In this document: one piece after another, positions 34,916-46,250 of the stretch | How positions within the stretch are numbered: position 1 is the first letter of the stretch | Layout: the number at the start of each line of letters is the position of its first letter | Origin: Paramyrothecium sp. XJ0827 | Taxonomy: Eukaryota > Ascomycota > Sordariomycetes > Hypocreales > Stachybotryaceae | Assembly (NCBI GenBank): GCA_020881915.1 | Contig: JAJFPB010000003.1 | Location: 5,580,001-5,644,000, forward strand | Reading direction: 5' to 3' | Length of the DNA stretch: 64,000 nt | The notes under the pieces: model-generated | Databases searched by the model: none | What the model saw: only the letters and a program-made list of their open reading frames with translations | What the model was told of the DNA's origin: nothing | Position numbers and translations under genes: made by a program

Positions 34916-36883
34916 TGACTGGGAACGATAAGATTTGAAGACCTTGTTATAAGCTCTGACAGAAGTTGGAGGTGGGAGGCGGCGCTCAATAGGTGGTATT
35001 AATAGAGCAAATGCGGAAAGTTGATTCAACGACATATGGTAAATGTCAAGTACATCTTCGTTTGGTGATTGTCCATAATATTTACCCTAAGACCTAGTAG
35101 AGTTATAATGAAACTGCAACGATATGTAAAGTACGTTCTCGTCACTCGCGTCTTTCTACGTCGACCGAAGCATCCCATACCGCCAGCTGACCGAGAATTG
35201 AGTTTTTTGTCAACAAACAAATCCCCGTGAAGGAAAGTTCTGACGTCACGCATGAACGATAGAGGCTTACGAGTAGCTGAGATACAGAAATAGAACCACT
35301 AGATCAACTATCATCGCCTGTTATAAAATTATTAAATATCTTGAATGCCTGCTGGCCCGCCCCACAAGGTACCCTGTAGAGTCAAGGCTCAAAGATGGTG
35401 GTGTGGTCTGGATTGACAGCGGGAGACCAGATACGTGCAGGTCAGGCTTGGAGTATTATTGAAGGTTACCGATTGGCCGATAAATCAGCCCACATAGATA
35501 CAAAAGTATGAGCACCGAACCAGTAAGCGAACACATATATATATTAGGGTCAGCAGCTCGGTCACCGAGAGCGGGCAAATCAGCCTACTGACAAGGATTT
35601 CAGGCCCGAAGGCCATGTCTTTGAGCGCCATGGTTAGCTCTTTCACAGGACTCTTCGTCTCAAGCATACCATTCGCAAACCAAACTGCAATTTGGGTTCA
35701 TCCGACTCCTACGCTCGGGCAGTCTGCGATAATAGCTGAATTCCTTCTGCATGCAGGCGAGATACGCGGAAGCGATCCCCTGTGAAGAGATATTTTGACG
35801 AAGCGTGCCCAATTCCTAGCCTTGCGTGAGGGTGCAGCCCCGGAATAACCATGCGGTTGGATGCAGGCAGTGCACCTTTTCAAGGTCGCATTGAAGGAGT
35901 GGCTTCCTTACCAGGGCGGCAAAAAACTGTCAGTGGTATGGATAAACACAAGAATCAATTCCCCCGGTTTAGGTATCAGCAATGCTTGGTTAGTACACAT
36001 CTGTTGTGACAGATACCACGTAACGGGCATCCCAAAGGACCAAACTTGCTCCTCTTCATCTGCTTCCAGGCGTTGAAATTCCAGGCGCTGAAAATTAGTT
36101 TCCTTTTTTACTTGGTTTATCTGGGCCTTCCAAACATTTTCTTTTCTCCTTACGCTGTTCCCCCTCTTACATCTGTGTATCCATTACGGCGTCCATCACA
36201 GGTCGATTGTATGACATTACCAACTATCGCCAGCTATTATCAATAGATATATTAAATTAAAGAACCTAAAACCAAATGTAATATATATTTTATCTTATGT
36301 AACTTAAAAATCGAATTTAAGCCTTAAATATATTTAATATAATTTTAACTAAATAAAGGCCCAATTAAGTACTAGAAGATATAAAGTAAACTTAATTAAG
36401 TATCTTATAATCCCTATAATCTAGTATATATTAGCTAGGACAGTAATAGTAATATTGCACTTATTAATAAACAGACTAAATCTAGCAGACCCCACTTAAG
36501 GCACTAGCTTTAATAATACTACAAGTAAAGGGTTTATTCTAATAAGAAGAAATTTACTCAGGAGGCGGCTTAGCTTAGCTCACAGGGATAGCATTCGAGT
36601 CTAGGCAGTAAGTAGTTAGTGCTCTCGTCTACGAGGGCGGTACTAGTGAATTAACCAATGGCTAAACTACTACCCTGGCAGCACATTTATGCCCCTGAAT
36701 TTACTGCGTAGAATCCTTCAGATAGGATTGGACAATACCACGGAGTACCCACTCGCTGATACCCGTTATAGCGACATGCGTGAAACCAAACTCCCTCAAC
36801 ATGTCAACTCCACGGTCCCTCGAAATCCTACCATCTCTTTTTCCCACCAACACCGGCAGCTGTGCGGGAAGAGGTCAGCGATT
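34916..36883. other. Gene-poor stretch, no gene identified
   Basis: 34916-36240 has mixed composition and only short frames. 36240-36545 is AT-rich and repeat-like. The 36570-36660 stretch contains tRNA-like words that do not fold into a tRNA. 36689-36883 is open in frame with the HET gene and could be a longer N-terminus. Confidence 0.4.
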
Positions 36884-39089
36884 ATGCCACCCCACAGGTA
36901 CAGGGACCTGCTAGATGCCGAGATCAGACTGGTCACGATTCATCCAGGGAACTTTCCAGATGACATCACTCTCAGCATTCGACATGCCACAATGAGTCCC
37001 CCCGAACCATTCGCACAGCTAGACTTACAAAGCATTCAAGAGACCTTATCGCCAGGATGGGAGGTTCACGAGGAGATTTCGGGGCGGCCGTGTTTCCGAC
37101 GCCTGGTTGCAGGGGGCAACTATGAGTCCCGGTGGACACATCCCAGCCAAAACCTTGAACCTGGCGTAGGCAACCCTGAGCCTCAAACGAAGCAGGACAC
37201 TCTTGAGTTTGAGGCACTGTCATATACATGGGGCTCTTCACAAAAAACAGAAGTAGCAGAAATTATACATTCACCGAACGAAAGTGCTTCAGCCACATTA
37301 GGCATCAGAAGCAACCTGGCCTCAGCAATACGCCATTTGAGACATCAGGATCGCCCGCGCACGTTATGGGTCGACGCAATCTGCATCAACCAAGAGAATA
37401 TACCAGAACGCAATTTGCAAGTGAAACGTGCGGGGGCTGTGTACCAAAATGCCAACCATGTTACTATCTGGCTTGGGCCGGAAGCGGACGAGAGCGCTCT
37501 CGCCATGCACGCGCTTAATCAGATCGGGAGTCAAGTTGTATGGACAACCAGCGCGGAAACGTTTGCTTCACCTGAAGCCGAGGAGATCGACTGGTGCCAC
37601 CCCGGCAAGACCTTGCCGTACGACTCGCGGACTTGGAAGGCTATAGACTCATTGCTACGCCGCAAATGGTTCACGCGTGTCTGGATACTGCAAGAGCTGC
37701 AACTCTCCACTCGGGCTACATTGCTTTGCGGCTACGACAAGATATCCTTGGAAAGGTTTCAGCGCGCCATTCTCACACTCAACAAAAGAGACCGTTTGAA
37801 CTCCGTCATCTCCCGAGATATGACAGCTTTTGTCGCGGAGCTCATGCTCCCTATTCGTCAGACAACTCCGATTATGCATATTGTGTTTCGCATTGTCGAA
37901 AGAGATTGCACAGACGAGCAGGACAAGATTTATGGACTTCTCGGGCTGTTCCCGCCTTTGTTTTGCAATGGAATTAAAACGAACTATTCTTGGAGCGCAG
38001 CACAAGTATTTGCTGATTTTGCCAGACGTTATACGACAACCTTTAAGCGGTTGGACACGCTACGGCTTTGCAATGTGCAGTCGCCGGGGCCTAACGCCCC
38101 TAGCTGGATACCCAAGCTATCCACAACAAAACTCTCACGACTAACCTCGTCCCACTGGCAATTCTGCGCTGGCTACTCGGAATCCTACGTTTCGTTCTAT
38201 GGCAAGACTCTTGAGGCAACTGGTGTCCATGCAGCAACAGTTCAAGCTGTTAGCCGAGCTATCCCTGACTACAAAACGGACTCCAACACGACTTTTTCCG
38301 ATTCTGTCAAGGCCATTCAGGCCTTGGCCAACGAATTTGCCGAAATCAAAGAAAATGGATTGGGTTCTTTCATATGGGGCCAATTTGGCAGTTTCTTTCA
38401 TGACAGAGCACCCATCTACCTTCTGGGCGCTCAAAACCTGAGGAGTGAGATCGAAAACTCAATCATCTTTGGTAGTGAAAATGGAGATAAAGTGACGACA
38501 CAAAGTCTCTCCTACATGGAGCACTACTGCATGAAACTATTTATGGGAGGTAGGCTCTTCAGGACAGTAGACGGAAAATGGGGCATTGGATCTGCAGGGA
38601 CACAGCAAGGCAAGTGAAATTCTCGTAATGACACCGTGAGATGGGAATTGATGGTCTGTAGGAGATATTGTCGCCTGTTTTCTTGGCTGCGAATGCCCAA
38701 TACTGCTGCGTCAAAGCGGAAATGAAGGGTTCATCGTCATCTGCCCTTCTTTCCTACCAGACGTTGCAGACTTTCGGGCTTTCTTGGGGCCTCTTCCACA
38801 CCCATGGAAAGTACGCTTCTTTCCCGAGACCATAGGCGGGTCGGGGTTCTACAGATACACAAATACCGAGACGAAGGAGCTATATGACCAAGATCCACGC
38901 CTGCCAGACCTTCCCGAGGACATGGAAGAACTGCCAAGAAACGAGGCCAAAAGAAACAGAGCAGATCCTTTGGTATTCAAAGTTTATGAAAATAAGGCAA
39001 CTGGCGCTAGAAGCACTTCTGATCCCAGGTTAACTCCAGAGAATTTAGCAGCGGCTGGTTGCCCTATCCGTAAGTTTTGTTTAGTTTAA
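36884..39089 (+). CDS. HET-domain (heterokaryon incompatibility) protein
   Basis: Two exons (36884-38609, 38662-39089) joined by a 52-bp GC-AG intron (AAG|GCAAGT..CTGTAG) sum to 2154 nt, 717 aa. The join gives TQQGDIVACFLGCECPILLR, the standard HET C-terminal GDIV segment. The HET core is intact: FEALSYTWGS (the YxWG motif), the RTLWVDAICINQENIPERN motif, VYQNANHVTIWLG, FTRVWILQELQLS and DEQDKIYGLLGL. HET proteins act in allorecognition and trigger a cell-death reaction after fusion of incompatible hyphae. Which partner it senses cannot be read here. An upstream in-frame ATG at 36689 would add 65 residues without family similarity. Confidence 0.9.
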
Positions 39090-39212
39090 TGGGCAGAAGT
39101 ACCCACGGAGGGATCTCGTATAAGCTTTTTGCATCCGGAGAGCCCTTCATCATCGCCCCTCCGTCATCCCGGTCTCTCAAGTCCGTTCGATGATAATAGC
39201 TTGTAAAATATT
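39090..39212. other. HET gene 3' flank
   Basis: Short non-coding stretch ending where the reverse-oriented LTR sequence begins. Nothing specific seen. Confidence 0.4.
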
Positions 39213-40273
39213 TATATGATGATTGGGATGACCTTATACTTGAGAGTATAGGGTAACTAAGGATCGAGTGTGGTTTTATTCTTAGATAAAATAATGGGAA
39301 AGTATCTAAAGTATATATAGGGATTATTTCTAATTTATAAAATAATAGTATAATAAAGATTATTTTAGGGACTATATATTATTAATAGCTAGTAGCTTCT
39401 ACTTTAAATATAATTATATAGAATCTTCTATTTATATAATTTCTTCTTCTACTATAGAGTATTAGAAATAGTAATCTAGGGATTATAATATATAATACTC
39501 CTAGAAGCATTATAGGAGGTAATCCTTCCTTATTAGTAGGGTCCTACTTTTTCTTCCTATTCTAGGCTGCCTTTCTATTTATACTACGGTATTCTAGATA
39601 GCTTGGTCTTTGGTTACTTTGATCCTATAAATATCTGGTGCCTTAAGGAAAGATCCTTTACTATCTACTGTGACGACCGGTCCTGGACCTAGGTATAGGG
39701 TAGGTAGTTTTGTGGTTTGTTGTTTAATGTAGGGAACGGGATTCCCTCTTAAAGTAATGGGTCACTAATTACTAGTCTATAAGACTTCTTCTCTAGAAGC
39801 TGGTTAAAGGATATCTTGGGGACTATATATTATTAATAGCTAGTAGGTTCTAGTCTAGATATAATATATAGAACCTCCCATCTATATATGTAGTTCTTTT
39901 TCCTGGAGCATGCAAGAGGGTGCTCCTTAGATTATAATATGCAATGCTCCTAGGAGTATTACAGAAGGTAATTTCTTCTGGTAGTACTTTTATACTCCTA
40001 GCCTTATTTATAGGAATCTTCTTCTATGTAGGTCCCTATCCTTATTAGATATTTATTCTATTTCTATCCTTTTATTCCTAGTCTCTTGCTCCTGGCCCTT
40101 CTTCTGTACTAGTATCTGACTTAGGCTGGTACATTGGGGCTGGCCTGTGGGTTGTACTGGTAGCGCGGGAGCTAGCCTTCCTTGAGGCCAGTAGCCCGAG
40201 GCTGGTATGGCGTTTATGTGTTTTGTTATGTGACTTTCTACGGATTAGTTATGACCTTGGGTCAGGTTGTGAT
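39213..40273 (-). repeat. Mosaic of reverse-oriented gypsy LTR fragments
   Basis: Read on the minus strand, 40273-39800 matches the first three quarters of the 17-27 kb LTR (CACAACCTGACCC, then TTAATAATATATAGTCCC). 39440-39213 matches its last quarter, ending CCCAATCATCATATA. Between them lie pieces of other origin, including a TGTGACGACCGG at 39666 that resembles another fungal LTR start. This copy is much less RIPed than those at 17 and 26 kb and is useful for reconstructing LTR ancestry. Most likely a solo LTR broken by nested insertions. Confidence 0.65.
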
Positions 40274-40359
40274 ACTTAATATATTAAAGTAATAATAATA
40301 AAAATTACTTTTTATAAATATAAATATAAATATATATCTACCTAATTCTATATCTAATA

Positions 40360-40665
40360 TATTAGACTGGGATTTTTATAATTAGTTTTATTAACTACTT
40401 TATAGCTAGTAAAGTAATTTATAAGAACTACCTTAAAGAAAGAAATTTAAACTAAGTATTAGGTATTAATATTTCTTATTTTATATTTAATTTAAGTTTT
40501 TAAAGCCTAATTCTAAGAGCTAATTAAAAGATCTAGTAATTTAATTCTTCTTTATAGTAATCTAGATATAAGATACTTAAGACTTGGCTTTTAAGGCAAA
40601 AGCCTTAAAGGAAATACTGTAATTATTAAGTATCTGGGTGTGGTATATATTTTCCTGCCCTAATA
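40360..40665. mobile_element. 306-bp MITE-like element, copy B (RIPed)
   Basis: Same 306-bp length and order as 2843-3148, without indels; nearly all differences are C to T or G to A. Ends TATTAG and CTAATA are conserved. The central hairpin is at 40588-40611 (one stem mismatch), but its loop reads AAAA rather than TTTT. It lies just outside the reverse LTR mosaic. Confidence 0.65.
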
Positions 40666-41179
40666 AACTAAGTATACAAATTCTCTCTATAATAACTAGA
40701 GAGCTCTATAAATACTTCGTTATATATTATCCTATTAAAGAAAAGTCACCAGTATAGGCTCGCATTGCGGTTATATACGCTCACTGCCATTAATGATTAG
40801 TATATCGGCCATCTTAGGCGCATTAGGATACATCCGCCGGTGTCCGCCCGTCCTCTATAATTGGACTAGATAATCAACGTGTATATATAAGCTGTCTTCT
40901 CATTGCAATAAGGGATGCAGTATTGTTTGTGGAACGGTTCCCTAGTACAGCGTCCTTGTAACTGCCGATATCTCTCTTCGGGCTGAGCTCATGATGCATT
41001 ACCACCCTCCTTTATTACTTTATTGGATGGGTTCAGCTGGCCGGTGAGACGCCACAACCCCCCCGCACGAGGTGACGTGGCCTCCTGATATCGATGGTAG
41101 AAATATGTCCGCATTTCCAGTCCCTTACTCACATGAAGATAGCAGCCATCATTTCGTCTCGTCTCCACCAAACTTTGCT
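40666..41179. other. Ankyrin gene 5' flank
   Basis: Composition returns to normal. No separate gene seen; an in-frame stretch from 41094 could extend the downstream gene if the first intron is not used. Confidence 0.4.
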
Positions 41180-42254
41180 ATGGGACGGAAAAAGCCAAAG
41201 CAAGGTAAGAAGGGGGGAAACAACCCCATGGAACGCGATGACGAAGCGTGGAGTTCCAATTCTCGTCTCCCGTCATCGACAAGCGTCGGCGGTGAAGGGA
41301 AGTGGCAGAAACCCGATTAACGGGATAGATGAGCAGCTCCGGGAGGCCGTCCTGAAACATGCCCCAAACATCAATGAGGTGCAGCGACTTATCAACGCAG
41401 GTGCGAATGTTAACGCGGTACACCCGAATGGTCGGTCTGTGCTCCATGAAGCAGTCTATCACGGCAATGAGAGGCTAGTGCAACTGCTACTCGAGCGCCA
41501 TGCCAACGTCAACGCCAAGGATTCCACCGGCATGACGCCTCTGTACGAAATCACCCATATTGACCCCAAGTCCCAAGCCGCGCCCATGGCACGTTTTCTC
41601 CGTCGCTTTGGAGCGGAAATTTCCGTGAAAGACGAAGACGGCTTCACGCCTCTGTTCCAGGTGGCCGAGGCCGGACGCGCCGACCTTGTACCAGTGCTCG
41701 CAGAACTGGGCGCGGATCTCAACGCACGCGATGGCGAGAACTGGCCTTTGATCACGTTCGCGGCATCGCGCGGGCATGTGGGCGTGGTGGAGGAGCTGCT
41801 GAAACTCCAAGTCAACCCCAAGGTCCGTGGCGGGAGGTATGGGAACGCGCTGCAGGCGGCGGCAGTCAATGGGCGGAACAAGACTGTGCAGCTCCTGTTG
41901 CAACACGGGGTTGACCCCAACATGCCTGGAGGCGAGTATCGGTACGCGCTGCAGGCGGCCGCCTTTAAGGGCAGGGAAAGGGTAGTGCGTATACTGGTTG
42001 CAGCGGGGGCGCGGATCGAGGGGGATGAGGAGACTCTCTACGAGGATGCGATCATCGCCGCACGGGCTGGACAGCGTCCCAGAAACGCGCGGGTGGCGCG
42101 ATGGCTGGAGGAGTGGAAAGCGGGCACTGCTACAATGGAGTTTCAGCCGGAGAGTCTCACCAGTTGGGACAGGAGGCGCGGTCGTGAGACGACGGTCACG
42201 AGGAGGGCGTCCACCTACGACAGTGAAGATGGGGCATCTGCCGATGATGATTGA
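41180..42254 (+). CDS. Ankyrin-repeat protein
   Basis: Modelled as exon 41180-41204 and exon 41284-42254 around a 79-bp GTAAGA..GACAAG intron. Total 996 nt, 331 aa, starting MGRKKPKQ and joined to ASAVKGSGRNPINGIDEQL. About six ankyrin units follow: NEVQRLINAGANVNA, RSVLHEAVYHGNERLVQLL, GMTPLYEI, GFTPLFQVAEAGRADL, WPLITFAASRGHVGVVEELL, and two YGNALQAAAVNGRNKTVQLL-type units. The tail is acidic and serine-rich. Ankyrin arrays bind partner proteins; no effector domain is present. The stop lies 24 bp from the stop of the convergent NLR-like gene. The alternative is an unspliced start at 41094 (386 aa). Confidence 0.8.
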
Positions 42255-42278
42255 ATGAATGGAATACTGTGGGTCATT

Positions 42279-45200
42279 CTATCTGCTGATAGATTCTACC
42301 GGACCCTTCGATCTCTCCTGTAGTTGGACCGCATTATCCAGGTCTTCCTTGCTTTCAATTGTAAGACGATGCCCTTTGCCTAGTACTTTCTCTCGCAAGT
42401 CGAGTACTTGCTGAAATTTTACCCCTGCTTCCTCGTACCTCTCTCGCTCAAGTAGCATATCGGCGATGTTACTCATGCTTGTAATCGTATCAGGATGCTC
42501 TTTGCCCAGAACTTTCTCTCGCAACTCGAGTACCTGCTGAAATTTCACCCCTGCCTCGTCGTACCTTTCTAGCCCAAGTAGCATATCTGCGATGTTACTC
42601 ATGCTTGTAATCGTGTCAGGATGCTCTTTACCCAATACCTTCTCCGATAACTGGTACTCTTGTTGGCGAATGTGCTCTTCCTCTTTGTGATTCCCTTGGC
42701 CGTCAAGCGCATTTGCGAGGTTGTTCATGCACATAAGGGTGGTGGGATGCTCTTTGCCTAGCACTCTCTCACTCAGCTCGAGTGCCTGCCGATTCTTCTT
42801 CTCTGCCTCCTCGTAATTCTCCTGCGTGATAAGCACGGCCCCAAGGTTGTTCATGCTCAAGATTGTTTCGGGATGCTCTTTGCCAAGCACCTCCTCCCGC
42901 AGAATGAGCGCCCGTCGATGGATCTGCTCCGCCTCCTCGTATTCTTCCAGATCATGAAGTGTATTAGCAAGGTTATTCATGCTCATAAGTGTGTCCCGGT
43001 GCGTGCAGTCAAGTACCTCCTCCCTCATCTTGACTGTCGTCTGCTGCAATTCCTTTGCCTCCTGGTTCTTCCCAAGGTGATTAAGCACAAGCCCAAGTCT
43101 ATTCATGCTCATGATGGTCGCGGGGTCTTTTTCCCCTAATACCCTTTTCCGTAATTCGAGCGTTTGTCGGTTGATGCGCTCTGCATCCACATATTTGCCT
43201 TGGTGTCGAAGGGTGTTTGCCAGGTCGTTCATGCTCATAAGTGTGTCAGGGTCCTCTTTGCCTAGCCTTTCCTCCCGCAGCTTCAGTGTTTTCCGATGTA
43301 TTCGTTCTGCTTCTAGATATAGCCCTTCATTATCGAGAGTATTTGCGAGATAGCTCATAGTGGCGAGGATCTCCGGATGCTGTTCGTCCATCAACTTCCC
43401 CTGCAGCTCTATTGCCTTTCGGAGAATCAGCTCGGCCTCTCTATAGCTCCCTATCATGTCTAGGCTCACGCCCAACTTGAACAGAAGGCTCCCCTTAGCT
43501 CTGTCATCATTTGCATCCTGAAATTTGAGGACATGCTGCGCGTGTGGTTGATACTTTAGCCACGTGTTCCTATTCTCGTGTTTAGGAAAGGGAAACGTTT
43601 TTTCGAGCCGTTGCAACACGACGGTCGCCCATTCAGCTCGCAGTCCTTCATTTTCCAACCAATTTAGCATCGACGCTAGAACCAGCCGATGTATATCGTA
43701 TGAATCTGGCTCAGTCCGTCGTGTTATGAATCCATAGGCCATCAGGGAGCCGATAGCTTTGATCTCCTTGATCCTCTGTCCTGGCGGCAGTAGCGATTGT
43801 GGGATATCCTTGCCAGTCAGAAAGCACATGAATTTCAAGTATTCGGCAGCCAGTGGTTCGTCTTTCTGGATGCGACGGAACGAAATCAGCCACGTTGTAG
43901 CTACTGGGTTCTGAATGTTCGTGTATCGATATTGGTCCTCGAAATCCTCGCTTAGTAGCTGGACTAGGTCTTTGTCACAGGATTCGCAAACTGTGAGGTA
44001 TTCTGTAGTCGACACGCGATGCTTGGCCATGAACGCCGCAGCCTGCCTGATAGCAAGAGGAAGATTGGCGAGAATGCCGAGTAATTTCCCCGTGCTCTCC
44101 GTATCGGATATTAGGTCTTCATTGAGGTACGTCCTCAAGAGTTCGATGGATTCGTCTTTACTCATTTCCCTGACAGTGATAACAGGCTTCTCAGACTGAA
44201 CCAGTTCTGCTGCAACCGAATGGTTTCGTGATGTAAATAGGATTGATCCTTTGTGGCTAGAAGGGAGATACGTGGCCAAGGATGCGCCTGGGGCAGAATT
44301 TACTGTCCCAGTCGTCCCATAAAGCACCTCCCTATCATCCGCATTGTCAATAATTAAGAGCCATTTGCCAACCCTGTCCTGACTGAGAGCTGCCTTGACC
44401 AGTAGTTTGACGTCTGCCTTGTCATCATCAATACCGTTTACGCGGAGTTCTCGACCGATATCACGGTATCCCTGCTCAAAGCTTACAGAGTCTACTGCCG
44501 AAACCCAGAATACAGAGCAATTTGAATCGCGGTCGCGGATGCGGTAAAAGGCCTCGAGGGCGATCTGGCTTTTTCCCACCCCTCCAAGGCCAACAATGGC
44601 GACGCGCTGACAGCCATCAGGGCTCGAGTCCGGCAGGAGTTCCACGAGGAGCCGATCCAGAACTGAATAACGTCCTACAAAGTCCTTGTTCCTACTAAAG
44701 GGGACTATCCAGGAGCGTTCCCGCGAAGCTGCAAGCCTATTAGCAGGCTGGTCTCGGCACATAGGAGTCTTCTGCGAGGGGACAAGCCAGCTCACGTGTC
44801 CGATTGTCCAAGACTGACGAGGCATTCTTCACCATGCGCCTGAGACCATCGCTGACCAACTTGAAGTTGTTGTTTTCCGGACTGTCGAACTTGTTCATTC
44901 CCGAATGTGTTGCATTCAGTGCGAAGCGAGGAAAGCCGTCGAGACAGGCGGACGACTCTGTGACGAGCTATTCCTCGTCAGCATCCGTTAAACTATCGGG
45001 AGTAGGCAGCTTGCTATTTTGTGGAAGCTGGGACGAGAAAGCCAAGCAGCTGCTCCAGAGCCAAAATAGCGCCTTAACAACATGGTCGTCTTGGTTTCGA
45101 AAAAGCAGGTGATGGGCAGCCGGACAGAATCGGCGCTTGCGATTTCCGCGAACGACTGGATTATGCTGCGGAGTTCTTTGTCACTATGATTCAGGTCATC

Positions 45201-45932
45201 GACAAGCTGGGACGACGTCCGATGGCCCATGATACCGCTCACGACTACCTGCCATTGAGCCTGCTTCTCGGCGTCGCTGCCTCGGAATGGCGTGGCAAGA
45301 AACAGAATCCCCACCGTGGAATCCAGGATATGTCGGTGAAGGCTGCCTTCCACGGTTGTTCGATTGATGGCCTAAGTATGTCAGCCAGAGCCTTTTAGCC
45401 TTGTTTATTCGTCTTTTACAGACTTCAGCTACCACCAGTCCCCCAAAACAAGAGGCTATGAAAATGATGGGCCGGTTGCTGAGTCTCGGCTCTTGTGTTA
45501 TACAGGCTAGCAGATTGTCACTACGGCTGCGCAAGGTCTGGACTGCAGCATTTTCAAGATAATCCGCGTCCCAGTCGTACGTGTATATGGTTGCTTCAGG
45601 AACGGCCTCGTGTAGCATATTACTGTCAGCGAGCCAATTCACTATCCTCCCAGCACCAGCCTTGTACTCCCACGTTCGCGGGGACTCGGTGCCTAAGCCA
45701 TGGACGGCGATGACACTGTTGGACCAACTTAATGAGCAAAGAGGTTCACATGGGGCTGGCGGACATACTCGATTGTACTACGGGTGGGCTCGGGGTGGTC
45801 TGGGGTGATCTTACGAAGCCCCAATGTTCTTGTCCGAGGCACTGCGGGGTAGAAGCAAAGACGAAGGACAAAGACCGCGCCGACAGTCAGACCAAAGGCG
45901 GTGGCCCATCCGGATAGAAAAACGGTACTCAT
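42279..45932 (-). CDS. NLR-like protein: TM, alpha/beta hydrolase, NB-ARC, TPR; in-frame TAG
   Basis: Five exons: 45932-45769, 45727-45424, 45371-45079, 45013-44796, 44728-42279. The N-terminus is a membrane segment (MSTVFLSGWATAFGLTVGAV). A SesB-like alpha/beta hydrolase domain follows: SVIAVHGLG, nucleophile elbow-like SCFGGLVV, LFLATPFRGS, ITCFFETKTT, ESSACLDGFPRFALNATHS, then FKLVSDGLRRMV. The NB-ARC NTPase has a Walker A GLGGVGKS, Walker B LLIIDNAD and an RNBS-like ILFTSRN. The C-terminus holds nine 42-residue TPRs of the HPxTLxSMNNLAxxL type. Fungal NLR-like proteins of this build act in non-self recognition and cell death. TAG at 44970-44968 interrupts the hydrolase domain just before LVTESSACLDG; the intron before it (45078-45014, GTTAAG) is weak. 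A gene caller may start the downstream 848-aa frame at 44825. Confidence 0.8.
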
Positions 45933-46250
45933 GGCTAGGTTACTAGCAGAGAGGCGGATGCTGTGCTTTGGTAAAGGCTGATGGGCCTGCTCCCGCCTTT
46001 TGTGTTCTGGGAAATAACCGCCAGGTAACTGAAAGTGCGAAAGAGAAGCATTGCGCAGCATGTTTATCAGATGATATAGCTGACCTGTTAAATGAGGCTG
46101 AACCTCGCCGAGCGGCACGGCGAAATAAATGCCCGACCATCCATCAAGATCGGATTCTGCCAGCAATTTTCAGACAATTCGCGTCTACGACCGTAGGGGC
46201 CGTGTCTCTGCAGCCCCGGTTATTTCAAGACACACGTTGAGATAGTTGAT
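45933..46250. promoter_or_regulatory. Shared divergent promoter region of NLR-like and DUF6601-like genes
   Basis: 318 bp separate two head-to-head start codons. No specific factor site is claimed. The arrangement suggests co-expression. Confidence 0.35.

Noticed and set aside
36575..36660. tRNA/SINE-like words (TAGCTCACAGGG, then TTCGAGTCT)
   Set aside because: The box A-like and box B-like words are only about 6 bp apart, far less than in any tRNA, and no cloverleaf forms.
45728..45768. Apparent frameshift near the N-terminus of the NLR-like gene
   Set aside because: A 41-bp intron with a consensus GTATGT donor joins RSTI to DWSNSVIAVHG in frame, so no mutation is needed there.
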